Assembly: GCA_029880665.1 (NCBI GenBank)
Contig: JAOUNZ010000033.1
Span: 1-8,912 of the forward strand
Direction: 5' to 3'
Source: Candidatus Nitrosopumilus sp.
Lineage (GTDB): Archaea > Thermoproteota > Nitrososphaeria > Nitrososphaerales > Nitrosopumilaceae
DNA length: 8,912 nt
Position numbers and translations under genes: made by a program. The notes beneath the pieces were generated by a model that was not told the DNA's origin, ran no database searches, and worked only from the letters and a program-made list of their open reading frames with translations. Shown here one piece after another: positions 1 through 6,241 of the stretch (within the stretch, counting starts at the first letter, position 1; every line of letters starts with the position of its first letter).

Positions 1-888
1 AATGTAAAAATAACTCAAGACAACATAATAGTTAGTCCCGGAGCAAGATTTTCAGTTTTCACTGCCATCACAACTCTTCTTAACCCCGGAGATGAAATGA
101 TTGTAATTGAACCTGCATGGTCAGCTTACAAAGACTGCGCATTAAATTCGGGAATTAAAGTGAGAACAATCAATACAACTTTAGAAGATAAATGGGAACC
201 ATCTGTGGTTCAAATCAAAAATTCAATCAATTCAAATACAAAAATGATTGTACTAAATTACCCAAATAATCCTACAGGTAAAATTCTAAATGAAAAAGTT
301 CAAGATTCCATAGTGGAACTGGCTAGAGAATACAATCTCTATATATTGAGTGATGAGATTTATTCGGAATACTCAAAAAATAGTTGGAAAAGTATTCTGA
401 ATTATAATTATGAAAAAAGTATAGTCACCCAGTCCTTCTCAAAATCTCATGCTATGACGGGATTCAGAATAGGATATGCTATAGCCAATTCAGAAATAAT
501 TGAAAAAATGGCAAAACTCCAGGCTTTATGTATAACAAATGTTTCAGAACCTATACAATACATAGCCATGAAAGCTCTAAAAGCAGACATATCCAACAAT
601 TCTAATACGGTAAAAAAGAGACTTGAAATATTGACACAAAAAGCAAAAGAAATAGGGTTGGAATTCATGATTCCGGATGGAGCCATGTACATTTTTGCAA
701 GAGTTAATCAAGAAGAATTTGATGGAGTTCAATTTGCTAACAGCGCATTAGAAAGAGGGCTAGCAATAGCGCCTGGAGATGGATTTGGAAATTATAAAAA
801 TTTCCTGAGAATATCTGCATGTCAAGACGAAAAAATACTAATTGAGGGGATGAATATATTGAGTAACATTATGAGTGATAGTAAATGA
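1..888 (+). CDS. Class I/II pyridoxal-phosphate aminotransferase, 5'-truncated by the window edge
   Basis: PLP-dependent fold-type I aminotransferase. The frame is open from base 1, ahead of the first visible ATG at 97, so the gene begins outside the window; 295 residues are visible and roughly 90-100 are missing against a usual ~390. Visible family motifs are the NYPNNPTG segment that contacts the cofactor, LSDEIYSEY with the Asp that pairs with the PLP pyridine nitrogen, SFSKSHAMTGFRIGY whose Lys (codon 442-444) is the expected Schiff-base lysine, and FLRISAC near the C-terminus with the substrate-carboxylate Arg. The stop overlaps the start of the prephenate dehydrogenase gene by 4 nt (ATGA), so the two are probably translated together. 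That neighbour suggests an aromatic or aspartate/prephenate aminotransferase in tyrosine and phenylalanine synthesis. The family assignment is secure; substrate specificity is inferred from context. Confidence 0.9.
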   Translation, partial: NVKITQDNIIVSPGARFSVFTAITTLLNPGDEMIVIEPAWSAYKDCALNSGIKVRTINTTLEDKWEPSVVQIKNSINSNTKMIVLNYPNNPTGKILNEKVQDSIVELAREYNLYILSDEIYSEYSKNSWKSILNYNYEKSIVTQSFSKSHAMTGFRIGYAIANSEIIEKMAKLQALCITNVSEPIQYIAMKALKADISNNSNTVKKRLEILTQKAKEIGLEFMIPDGAMYIFARVNQEEFDGVQFANSALERGLAIAPGDGFGNYKNFLRISACQDEKILIEGMNILSNIMSDSK

Positions 889-1736
889 AAAAAGTCACAG
901 TTATTGGTGCAGGCGGCCAAATGGGTCAATGGTTTGCAAAATATTTTGCGGGCGAAGGTTTCGAAGTTACAGGCTATGATTCAGAAAATAAAGTAGTGGG
1001 AAAAGATATCAAAATTGCAGAATCTCTTGTAGGAGGAATTCTAAAAGCAGATTATGTTGTTTTATGTACGCCTACCAGAAGAACACCCGAAATTATTAGA
1101 TTGATTGCAAAGGAGATGAAAAGAGACACATATCTTATTGAAATATCCTCAGAAAAATCAAAAGTAGTCACTTCATTATCAAAAATGCCATCTAAAATTA
1201 ATCCCATTTGTATTCATCCGATGTTTGGTCCAGGAGTTAAAACAATTAAAGGGCAAAATATAATCTCGGTTCCAATCAAAGATGCTAAAAAAGAATTAAC
1301 AATGGCAAAAACCCTTTTTGAAGGAGCAAATTTTGTTACGATTGATGCTGTGGAACATGATAAAAAAATTGCAGTTATTTTAGGATTAACTCATTTGATG
1401 AATTTGGTTTTTGCAAACATCATATCAAAAGATGAAAAAATGTTACTCACAGAAAAAATGTCAGGAACCACTTTTAGAGTTCAGAAAATATTGGCAGAGA
1501 GCATAATGACAGAGTCTCCAGAACTTATAGAAACAATCATTGCAAACCCCGAGATTCGCAGAGTTGCTGAAGAATTATGGAAGGATATTGGTAGATTGCT
1601 TACTGCAATTCAAGAGTCAAAGACAGAAGAGGTGATAGATTACATCAAAGACTGTCAAGAGAGGCTTGCCAAGCATACTGACATAAATGAATCATACAAA
1701 AAGCTATCAAAAATGGTAAAAACTGTTGAAAAATAA
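885..1736 (+). CDS. tyrA: Prephenate (or arogenate) dehydrogenase, TyrA family
   Basis: Oxidatively decarboxylates prephenate to 4-hydroxyphenylpyruvate (or arogenate to tyrosine) in the cytoplasm. The 283-residue protein opens with a Rossmann dinucleotide motif, GAGGQMG at residues 8-14, and an acidic Asp32 at the end of the second strand, which usually means NAD rather than NADP. IHPMFGPG around His111 is the TyrA signature carrying the catalytic His. EHDKKIA (157-163) and GLTHLMN (His170) begin the helical dimerisation domain. There is no fused chorismate mutase or ACT domain, and the length is normal for a single-domain archaeal TyrA. The ATG at 885 overlaps the upstream aminotransferase stop, indicating translational coupling. 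With that aminotransferase it forms the final tyrosine branch. Prephenate versus arogenate preference cannot be read from the sequence. Confidence 0.9.
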   Translation: MKKVTVIGAGGQMGQWFAKYFAGEGFEVTGYDSENKVVGKDIKIAESLVGGILKADYVVLCTPTRRTPEIIRLIAKEMKRDTYLIEISSEKSKVVTSLSKMPSKINPICIHPMFGPGVKTIKGQNIISVPIKDAKKELTMAKTLFEGANFVTIDAVEHDKKIAVILGLTHLMNLVFANIISKDEKMLLTEKMSGTTFRVQKILAESIMTESPELIETIIANPEIRRVAEELWKDIGRLLTAIQESKTEEVIDYIKDCQERLAKHTDINESYKKLSKMVKTVEK

Positions 1737-1741
1737 CAGAT

Positions 1742-2146
1742 ATGCGTTCGACAAAGATAGTTACATCTTTCATTAAAAATAATGAGCGATTATTAATTCT
1801 CAAAAGAAGCGATAAAGTAAAAACTATGAAAGGATTATGGGCAGGAATTAGTGGAATAATAGAAAAAAATGAAGAACCATTACAAAGAGCTAAAATTGAA
1901 ATTTTTGAAGAAGTTGGAATTACCGATAAACAGATTACACTACTTAAATCAGCAGAAGGAATGAGAGTTACTTCGCCTCAATACATTGATCACGAATGGG
2001 AGATATTCTCATTTTTGTTTGAATCAAACAATCCTACGATTACCCTTAATTGGGAAAATTCAGATTTCAAATGGATCAAAATAAAAGATCTGAAAGATTA
2101 TGAAACTGTACCTAACCTTCAGAAAGTATTATTCAATTTGTTGTAA
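1742..2146 (+). CDS. Nudix hydrolase, substrate unknown
   Basis: Nudix enzymes cleave a nucleoside diphosphate or other diphosphate linked to a variable moiety, using metal held by the Nudix box. In this 134-residue protein the box lies at residues 38-60 and fits GX5EX7REUXEEXGU (Gly38, Glu44, Glu53, Glu56, Glu57, Gly59) except that the Arg before Glu53 is Ile52. The metal-binding glutamates are intact, so activity is plausible. The N-terminal strand KIVTSFIKNNERLLILKR and the short length are typical of single-domain Nudix proteins. It starts 5 nt after tyrA and is probably the third gene of that operon. Its last 18 nt overlap the 3' end of thiC on the other strand. Some Nudix enzymes, such as E. 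coli NudJ, hydrolyse thiamine precursors, but nothing in this sequence assigns that substrate, and a housekeeping nucleotide-sanitising role is equally likely. Confidence 0.85.
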   Translation: MRSTKIVTSFIKNNERLLILKRSDKVKTMKGLWAGISGIIEKNEEPLQRAKIEIFEEVGITDKQITLLKSAEGMRVTSPQYIDHEWEIFSFLFESNNPTITLNWENSDFKWIKIKDLKDYETVPNLQKVLFNLL

Positions 2147-3457
2147 ATTCTTATTTTCTTTTTCATATTTTTTCTGTTGTGGAAGCATCATATACACACA
2201 AGCACCACCACACATAGTACAAGGCACATTGTTTCCCGGATGTTGTCCAGTTCTGCTGTGAATTCTTGCAGCTTCTTCAGGATCTATGGATAATGCAAGT
2301 TGTTTTTCCCAGTCTAAAGTACGTCTTGCCTCAGTCATTTCAATATCCCATTTTATTACTTTGTCACGGATTTTAACAAGATCTCCTGCATGAGCTGCAA
2401 TTCGATATGCAATTAATCCTGCCTTTACATCGTCAGCATTTGGTAAAGCTAGATGTTCAGAAGGAGTAAGATAACATAAAAGATCAACACCTTCACTTGC
2501 AGAAATTGCAGCCCCAATTGCACTTGCAATATGATCATGGCCAGATGCAATATCCGTAACTAAAGGTCCTAATACATAGTAGGGCACATCGCCAATTAAT
2601 GATTTGGCCAATCTTACATTGGCTGCAACTTCATTTAATGGTACATGTCCTGGACCTTCAACCATTACCTGGACGTCTTGTTCATGAGCACGTTTTGTCA
2701 ATTGTGAAATATTGATCATCTCTTGAACTTGAAGTTCATCATGCGAATCCAGAATTGAACCTGGTCTGAGTGCGTCTCCGAGGCTAAACGTGACATCGTA
2801 TTTTTTGGCAATTTCAATTAAATAATCATAATGGGTCAAGTATGGATTTTCTTTATCATGTTTTAACATCCATGCGGCAGTAATGGTTCCTCCCTTACTT
2901 ACAACTCCTCCATATCTCTGAACTCTAAGAATTCTTTTGGCAATTTCTTTTGTAATTCCACAATGGATTGTAGTGTAATCTACACCGTCTTTTGCATTAT
3001 TTTCAAATGCATTGAGGTAATCATCCTCAGTTAGATTTAAGGGGTTCTTGTGAACTTCTACACCATAATTATATGCCTCATAAATTGGAACTGTTCCAAA
3101 TGTAATTGGGGCAGACTGCATAAGAGCTTGTCGAATCATTTTGACGTCTCCTCCATCACTAAGATCCATAATTGTGTCTGCATGATATTTTATGGCAATT
3201 TTTGCTTTTTCTATTTCTTCTTCTAAATTTACATTTAGAGTTGAAGTTCCAATGTTTACATTTACTTTAGTTTTGAGACCTTTGCCAATACCAACATTAT
3301 GAATTTTTTGTGGTCTGATATTGTTACTTGGAATTATTATCGAACCACGTGCAATCTTTGGGATTAACCAGTCTAGTGAAACATCTTCATCTTTTGCTAC
3401 TTGCTTCATCTCATCAGTGGCAACCCCACGTCTAGCAGAGGTTATCTGGGTGACCAT
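2129..3457 (-). CDS. thiC: Phosphomethylpyrimidine synthase ThiC (HMP-P synthase)
   Basis: Radical-SAM [4Fe-4S] enzyme that rearranges aminoimidazole ribotide into hydroxymethylpyrimidine phosphate for thiamine synthesis. Recognised by MDLSDGGD, FGTVPIYEA, TTIHCGI, SKGGTITAAWM, LRPGSILD, MVEGPGHVPL and TDIASGHDHI, all ThiC core signatures with metal-binding His residues. The C-terminal cluster motif reads CTMCGGAC, that is CX2CX3C, against CX2CX4C in well-studied bacterial and plant enzymes. At 442 residues it lacks the long N-terminal domain of bacterial ThiC, as archaeal forms usually do. I chose ATG 3457 because the protein then begins MVTQITSARRG, the usual ThiC N-terminus. An in-frame TTG at 3490 adds 11 residues and has an AGGAG seven nt upstream, so it is a serious alternative. 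A TATA-like box lies at 3536-3545. The product HMP-P is the substrate of the ThiDN protein encoded nearby. Confidence 0.95.
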   Translation of the reverse strand: MVTQITSARRGVATDEMKQVAKDEDVSLDWLIPKIARGSIIIPSNNIRPQKIHNVGIGKGLKTKVNVNIGTSTLNVNLEEEIEKAKIAIKYHADTIMDLSDGGDVKMIRQALMQSAPITFGTVPIYEAYNYGVEVHKNPLNLTEDDYLNAFENNAKDGVDYTTIHCGITKEIAKRILRVQRYGGVVSKGGTITAAWMLKHDKENPYLTHYDYLIEIAKKYDVTFSLGDALRPGSILDSHDELQVQEMINISQLTKRAHEQDVQVMVEGPGHVPLNEVAANVRLAKSLIGDVPYYVLGPLVTDIASGHDHIASAIGAAISASEGVDLLCYLTPSEHLALPNADDVKAGLIAYRIAAHAGDLVKIRDKVIKWDIEMTEARRTLDWEKQLALSIDPEEAARIHSRTGQHPGNNVPCTMCGGACVYMMLPQQKKYEKENKNLQQIE

Positions 3458-3482
3458 AACGTATTCTATCTTCTTGCCTGAT

Positions 3483-3518
3483 TTAAACAATCGTGAACTC
3501 CTGAAAAGAATGGTGCAT
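3483..3518 (-). other. Possible 11-codon upstream ORF in the thiC leader
   Basis: An ATG at 3518-3516 opens a short frame (MHHSFQEFTIV, stop at 3485-3483) ahead of thiC. It begins about 23 nt from the centre of the TATA-like box at 3536-3545, where transcription would be expected to start, so it could be read as a leaderless mini-ORF. It overlaps the alternative TTG start of thiC in another reading frame. This is a positional observation only; a chance ORF of this length is quite likely. Confidence 0.2.
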
Positions 3519-3532
3519 ATCTTCTTAGCGTT

Positions 3533-3628
3533 ATGTTAATAAATTTGATCTCCTTTCTATGTCCTAAATCATTGCTTCCCTGCACAAGAACAAACAGAGA
3601 ATGTACTGTCTGTGGTGGGGCATTTTAG
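3533..3628 (+). CDS. Possible 31-residue four-cysteine microprotein
   Basis: A short frame in the thiC upstream gap encodes a peptide whose C-terminal part reads CPKSLLPC, TRTNRE, CTVCGGAF. Its cysteines at 10, 17, 24 and 27 form CX6CX6CX2C, with a zinc-ribbon-like CTVCGG knuckle near the C-terminus. The codons around 3575-3622 are more GC-rich than the flanking intergenic DNA. The stop sits inside a small hairpin followed by T-rich DNA. The start is uncertain: ATG 3533 has no clear promoter or ribosome site, whereas the AT-rich element at 3536-3546 would fit a TTG at 3572, giving only 18 residues and three cysteines. No function is claimed. It may be a real zinc microprotein, the tail of a decayed gene, or chance. 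Confidence 0.3.
   Translation: MLINLISFLCPKSLLPCTRTNRECTVCGGAF
3536..3545 (-). promoter_or_regulatory. TATA-like box for thiC
   Basis: On the minus strand the segment reads AAATTTATTA, an archaeal TATA-like element. Initiation about 25 nt downstream would fall near 3516, leaving a leader of roughly 26 nt to the TTG candidate at 3490 or 59 nt to the ATG at 3457. I looked for a TPP riboswitch here and could not find its conserved CUGAGA and CUGAU segments. Confidence 0.45.
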
Positions 3629-3653
3629 TGCCCGAGATAATTTTTGTTCTTTT
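3586..3653 (+). terminator. Nested inverted repeats with T-rich tail, candidate terminator or RNA structure
   Basis: A perfect 5-bp hairpin, GGGCA (3618-3622) with TGCCC (3629-3633) and a six-base loop, is followed by the T-rich stretch 3641-3653. It sits within a longer perfect 9-bp inverted repeat, AAGAACAAA (3586-3594) against TTTGTTCTT (3643-3651). A third pairing, ACAGA (3594-3598) with TCTGT (3609-3613), could form a second inner arm. The simplest reading is a terminator for a plus-strand transcript, since archaeal termination mainly needs the T tract. A three-way-junction RNA is possible but unproven. Confidence 0.3.
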
Positions 3654-3897
3654 GAATGTGGCAATATCGTCATTATAATGCTTAATTCAGATTTAATTCG
3701 TTTTCTAAATATGTCTTGGAGATAATTTTTGTAATTCTATTCGTAATAGATGTGATAATATGCTCTGTCTCGTATGAATTTACAAAGTTTTGTTTAGTGA
3801 TTCTTTATTTTAATTCAATTTCGGCCAAATCCCAATGAAATATAATTACAAAGTTTTTGATTTTCAGATCTTAGAATCTACTTTTCAGAGATCATAT
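3654..3897. other. AT-rich intergenic stretch without a recognisable gene
   Basis: Together with the thiC leader this fills the ~440 bases between thiC and the zinc-ribbon gene. I see only minor structure: a 6-bp hairpin, TCTATT (3736-3741) with AATAGA (3745-3750), and a 12-bp direct repeat TTACAAAGTTTT at 3780-3791 and 3846-3857. No tRNA, C/D-box RNA, RNase P or SRP RNA signature was found. Both reading directions are broken by frequent stops. Confidence 0.5.
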
Positions 3898-4089
3898 TTA
3901 TCTAGGAGGACTCCAACTTTCTTCTAGGATATCATCAGCATGTTTGGAAATAAGATACTGTTTCTCACATTTGAAACACTGCCATACAAATTTCTCATTC
4001 CTCATTGATTGATATTGCATAGGGAGTAAGCAAACAGTACATTGTAATGTTTCTGGCAAAGAATCATTCTTTATTGAAATTTTGACCAT
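3898..4089 (-). CDS. Small zinc-ribbon protein, unknown function
   Basis: A 63-residue hypothetical protein with two cysteine knuckles, CTVC (17-20) and CFKC (38-41), separated by 17 residues. This is the usual four-ligand arrangement of a small archaeal zinc ribbon. Aromatic and basic residues between the knuckles (MRNEKFVWQ) and a charged tail (DDILEESWSPPR) follow. There is no signal peptide, membrane segment or extra domain. The ATG at 4089 lies about 25 nt from the centre of a TATA-like box at 4111-4117, which supports both this start and a leaderless mRNA. It is transcribed divergently from thiDN and lies downstream of nothing obviously co-transcribed. Zinc ribbons of this kind often bind nucleic acid or a protein partner, but which applies here cannot be told. 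Its position between thiC and thiDN may be incidental. Confidence 0.75.
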   Translation of the reverse strand: MVKISIKNDSLPETLQCTVCLLPMQYQSMRNEKFVWQCFKCEKQYLISKHADDILEESWSPPR

Positions 4090-4110
4090 AGTGAATCAAG
4101 TCATACACGC

Positions 4111-4117
4111 ATAAAAT
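4111..4117 (-). promoter_or_regulatory. TATA-like box for the zinc-ribbon gene
   Basis: ATTTTAT on the minus strand is centred 25 nt upstream of the ATG at 4089, the standard archaeal spacing to the transcription start, so the transcript probably starts at or next to the initiation codon. Confidence 0.5.
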
Positions 4118-4161
4118 AGATACTGTGAGCAGTAATCCAAACTGCACTGCATTGCTGAAAG

Positions 4162-4168
4162 AAAAATA
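4162..4168 (+). promoter_or_regulatory. Weak TATA-like box for thiDN
   Basis: AAAAATA is centred about 31 nt before the thiDN start at 4196. Initiation near 4190 would give a leader of only a few bases. The match is weak, and no ribosome-binding sequence or riboswitch is visible between it and the gene. Confidence 0.3.
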
Positions 4169-4195
4169 GATTAGTGTAAAAAACAACAAAATGTC

Positions 4196-5494
4196 ATGAA
4201 TTTACTTTCTATAGGGGGCTCTGATCCTTCCTCAGGAGCAGGAATTCAAAGTGATATCAAAACATTTCACTCACTTGATGCTTATGGATTAACTATAATC
4301 ACGGCTATTACCAGCCAAAACACGTCAACTTTTGGATTGATTGAACCGGTTTCACAGAAAATTCTGAAAAACCAATTAGATTCAATATTGACAGATTTTA
4401 AAATTGACGGGATAAAAATCGGAATGGTGTTTAATTCCCAAACTATCAAGACTCTCTATCAAGAATTAAAAAAATTAAAAATCCCAATAGTTGTTGATCC
4501 CGTAATAAAATCTACTACTGGCGGATTGTTAATTGAGAAATCAGCAATTAAAGATTTTCAAAAATACATAATCCCACTTGCAACAATAATCACGCCAAAC
4601 AAATTTGAGGCAGAAGTATTGTCAAAAACCAAGATCAATTCCAAAAATTCATTTAAAAAAGTTGGAAAAATCATTCAAAAAATGGGAGCAAAGAACATAG
4701 TAATCACAGGAATTAAGGGAAAAAACAATCAGATTCTAGATTTTGTTTTTGATGGCGTCAAGAACTATTCTATTTCAGGAGATTTCATCGCAAGAAATAA
4801 TCATGGCAGTGGGTGTAATTACTCATCGGCGATACTTTTTGCTCTTACAAACAACAAGAGCATACAAGAATCTGTAAAATTTGCCAAAGAATTCACATAC
4901 AAATCAATAAAAAATGCCAAAAAAATTGGAAAAGGAATCCCGATTACAAATATTCCGGAAAAAGACAAAATTAATCTAGATCTGTTAAACGCAATCGATG
5001 AATTTGTAGACATTAAAAATATTTATAAATATATTCCAGAATGTCAAACAAATTTTGTATATTCAAAAGAAAATCCAAAATCCCTGAACGACATTTTAGG
5101 AATTTCTGGGAGAATAGTTAAGACTGGAAAAGAAGTTACCGTTGCAGGGAGTGTTGCCTATGGGGGTTCAAAACATGTTGCAACTGCACTGCTTACAATT
5201 AGTAGAAAATATCCTGAGATAAGATCTTCGATTAATCTAAAGTATCAAAATTCCACTATCTTAAAAATCAAAAAATCAAAATTACTGGTTTCAAGTTATG
5301 ATCGATTTCAAGAACCAAAAAATGTCAAAAATGATGGCTCATCAATAGAATGGGGAGTTAAACAGGCCATTAAAAATTTAAAAAATACTCCCGACATAAT
5401 TTTTCATAAAGGTGATTTTGGAAAAGAACCAATGATCATCCTTTTTGGAAAAACCCCCAATGATATAATAAAAAAACTTTTAAAAATAATTTAA
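4196..5494 (+). CDS. thiDN: Bifunctional HMP/HMP-P kinase - thiamine-phosphate synthase (ThiD-ThiN fusion)
   Basis: Phosphorylates hydroxymethylpyrimidine (phosphate) to HMP-PP and condenses it with thiazole phosphate to give thiamine phosphate. Of 432 residues, about 1-255 are the ribokinase-fold ThiD domain: GGSDPSSGAGIQSDIKTF (7-24) binds substrate, DPVI begins at 101, ITPNKFEAE at 132-140 is the second family motif, and HGSGC (203-207) forms the anion hole. About 260-432 is ThiN, the archaeal replacement for ThiE, with GRIVKTGKEV, SYDRFQEP (367-374), the IEWG segment and DFGKEPMI (407-414). The gene overlaps nothing and has its own promoter region. An ATG at 4191 is out of frame and runs into TGA, so 4196 is the start. 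It is divergent from the zinc-ribbon gene, and ThiC, which makes its substrate, is encoded 0.7 kb away. No thiE is visible, consistent with ThiN taking that role. Confidence 0.95.
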   Translation: MNLLSIGGSDPSSGAGIQSDIKTFHSLDAYGLTIITAITSQNTSTFGLIEPVSQKILKNQLDSILTDFKIDGIKIGMVFNSQTIKTLYQELKKLKIPIVVDPVIKSTTGGLLIEKSAIKDFQKYIIPLATIITPNKFEAEVLSKTKINSKNSFKKVGKIIQKMGAKNIVITGIKGKNNQILDFVFDGVKNYSISGDFIARNNHGSGCNYSSAILFALTNNKSIQESVKFAKEFTYKSIKNAKKIGKGIPITNIPEKDKINLDLLNAIDEFVDIKNIYKYIPECQTNFVYSKENPKSLNDILGISGRIVKTGKEVTVAGSVAYGGSKHVATALLTISRKYPEIRSSINLKYQNSTILKIKKSKLLVSSYDRFQEPKNVKNDGSSIEWGVKQAIKNLKNTPDIIFHKGDFGKEPMIILFGKTPNDIIKKLLKII

Positions 5495-5514
5495 GTCAAA
5501 ATTTGTCCTTGAAC

Positions 5515-5523
5515 ATAAATAAT
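5515..5523 (+). promoter_or_regulatory. TATA-like box for the nucleotidyltransferase gene
   Basis: ATAAATAAT is centred about 25 nt before the GTG at 5543. This supports that non-ATG start and a leaderless transcript carrying both the nucleotidyltransferase and the acetyltransferase genes. Confidence 0.5.
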
Positions 5524-5542
5524 CATACATGACATATGATTT

Positions 5543-6241
5543 GTGAAAGCAGTTATTCTTGCTGGAGGATTAGGTACTAGACTTCAACCGTATACTACAT
5601 TTCTTCCAAAACCAATGTTACCATTAGGTGAGAAGCCTATTCTGGAACACCTAATTGACTGGACGAGAAAAAACGGAGTCAAATCCATTGTTTTGTGTGT
5701 GAGTTATCTTAGAAAAACAATCGAGGATTATTTTGAAGATGGAAAAAGATTTGGAGTCAATATAGAGTATGCAATTTCGAATAAACCATTATCTACTGCA
5801 GGTCAACTCAAAACTGCTGAAGAATTCATCAATGATACTTTTGTATGCATGTATGGTGATTCCATTTTCAATTTTAGTCTCAGAAATATGATACAACAAC
5901 ATTCTGCAAAAAGAGCATTTGTAACAATTAGTCTAAATGAATACAAAACAAATTTGCCATATGGCGTTATTGAAACTTCTAAGGCAGGTAAGGTTACAAA
6001 TTGGAATGAGAAACCCGAAATAAAAGCAAATGTGAACATGGGATGCTATGTCATGGAACCTGAAATTTTCAATTTGATTCCAAAAAATAGGCCATACGGA
6101 ATGGATGATGTTATAAAAAAAGCAATGAATAGAAAAAAATTTATCAATAGTTTCATAACAAAAAAAGGATTCATAGACATAGGCAACAAATTATCATACA
6201 AAAAAGCATACCAAGAGTATGAAAAACTCGGTAAGATGTGA
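5543..6241 (+). CDS. Short single-domain sugar-phosphate nucleotidyltransferase
   Basis: Transfers a nucleotidyl group from an NTP to a hexose-1-phosphate, releasing pyrophosphate, to make a nucleotide sugar. The N-terminal signature AGGLGTRLQP (7-16), followed by LPKPMLPLGEKP with Lys23, is the nucleotide-binding loop of the family. STAGQL (84-89), MYGDS with the metal ligand Asp106, NEKPE (155-159) and FIDIG with the second metal Asp212 complete the active site. At 232 residues it is only the catalytic domain, with no left-handed beta-helix or acetyltransferase extension such as GlmU has. The start is GTG; nearby upstream ATGs are out of frame, and the TATA-like box fits. Its stop overlaps the downstream acetyltransferase gene by 4 nt. 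That partner looks like GNA1, so UTP plus GlcNAc-1-phosphate is my preferred substrate pair, but glucose- or mannose-1-phosphate cannot be excluded. Confidence 0.88.
   Translation: MKAVILAGGLGTRLQPYTTFLPKPMLPLGEKPILEHLIDWTRKNGVKSIVLCVSYLRKTIEDYFEDGKRFGVNIEYAISNKPLSTAGQLKTAEEFINDTFVCMYGDSIFNFSLRNMIQQHSAKRAFVTISLNEYKTNLPYGVIETSKAGKVTNWNEKPEIKANVNMGCYVMEPEIFNLIPKNRPYGMDDVIKKAMNRKKFINSFITKKGFIDIGNKLSYKKAYQEYEKLGKM

Noticed and set aside
3321..3539. 72-residue open frame on the plus strand opposite the thiC start
   Set aside because: Mostly antisense to the conserved ThiC N-terminal region; its composition is that of a mirror frame and it has no motif.
3601..3678. 25-residue hydrophobic ORF (MYCLWWGILVPE...) on the plus strand
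   Set aside because: It overlaps the inverted repeats and T tracts, whose T-rich codons automatically give hydrophobic residues, and has no promoter or ribosome site; it also conflicts with the more convincing cysteine-rich frame.
3458..3700. A TPP riboswitch upstream of thiC, suggested by the plus-strand GGGGC...GCCCGAGA segment
   Set aside because: The segment is on the wrong strand for thiC, the CUGAGA core is not present, and no downstream CUGAU/ACC partner helix could be found on either strand.
3678..3725. 15-codon ORF (MLNSDLIRFLNMSWR)
   Set aside because: Too short, no spaced TATA box, no recognisable motif.
3780..3857. 12-bp direct repeat TTACAAAGTTTT, two copies 66 bp apart
   Set aside because: Only two low-complexity copies in AT-rich DNA; no array, target-site duplication or regulatory context.
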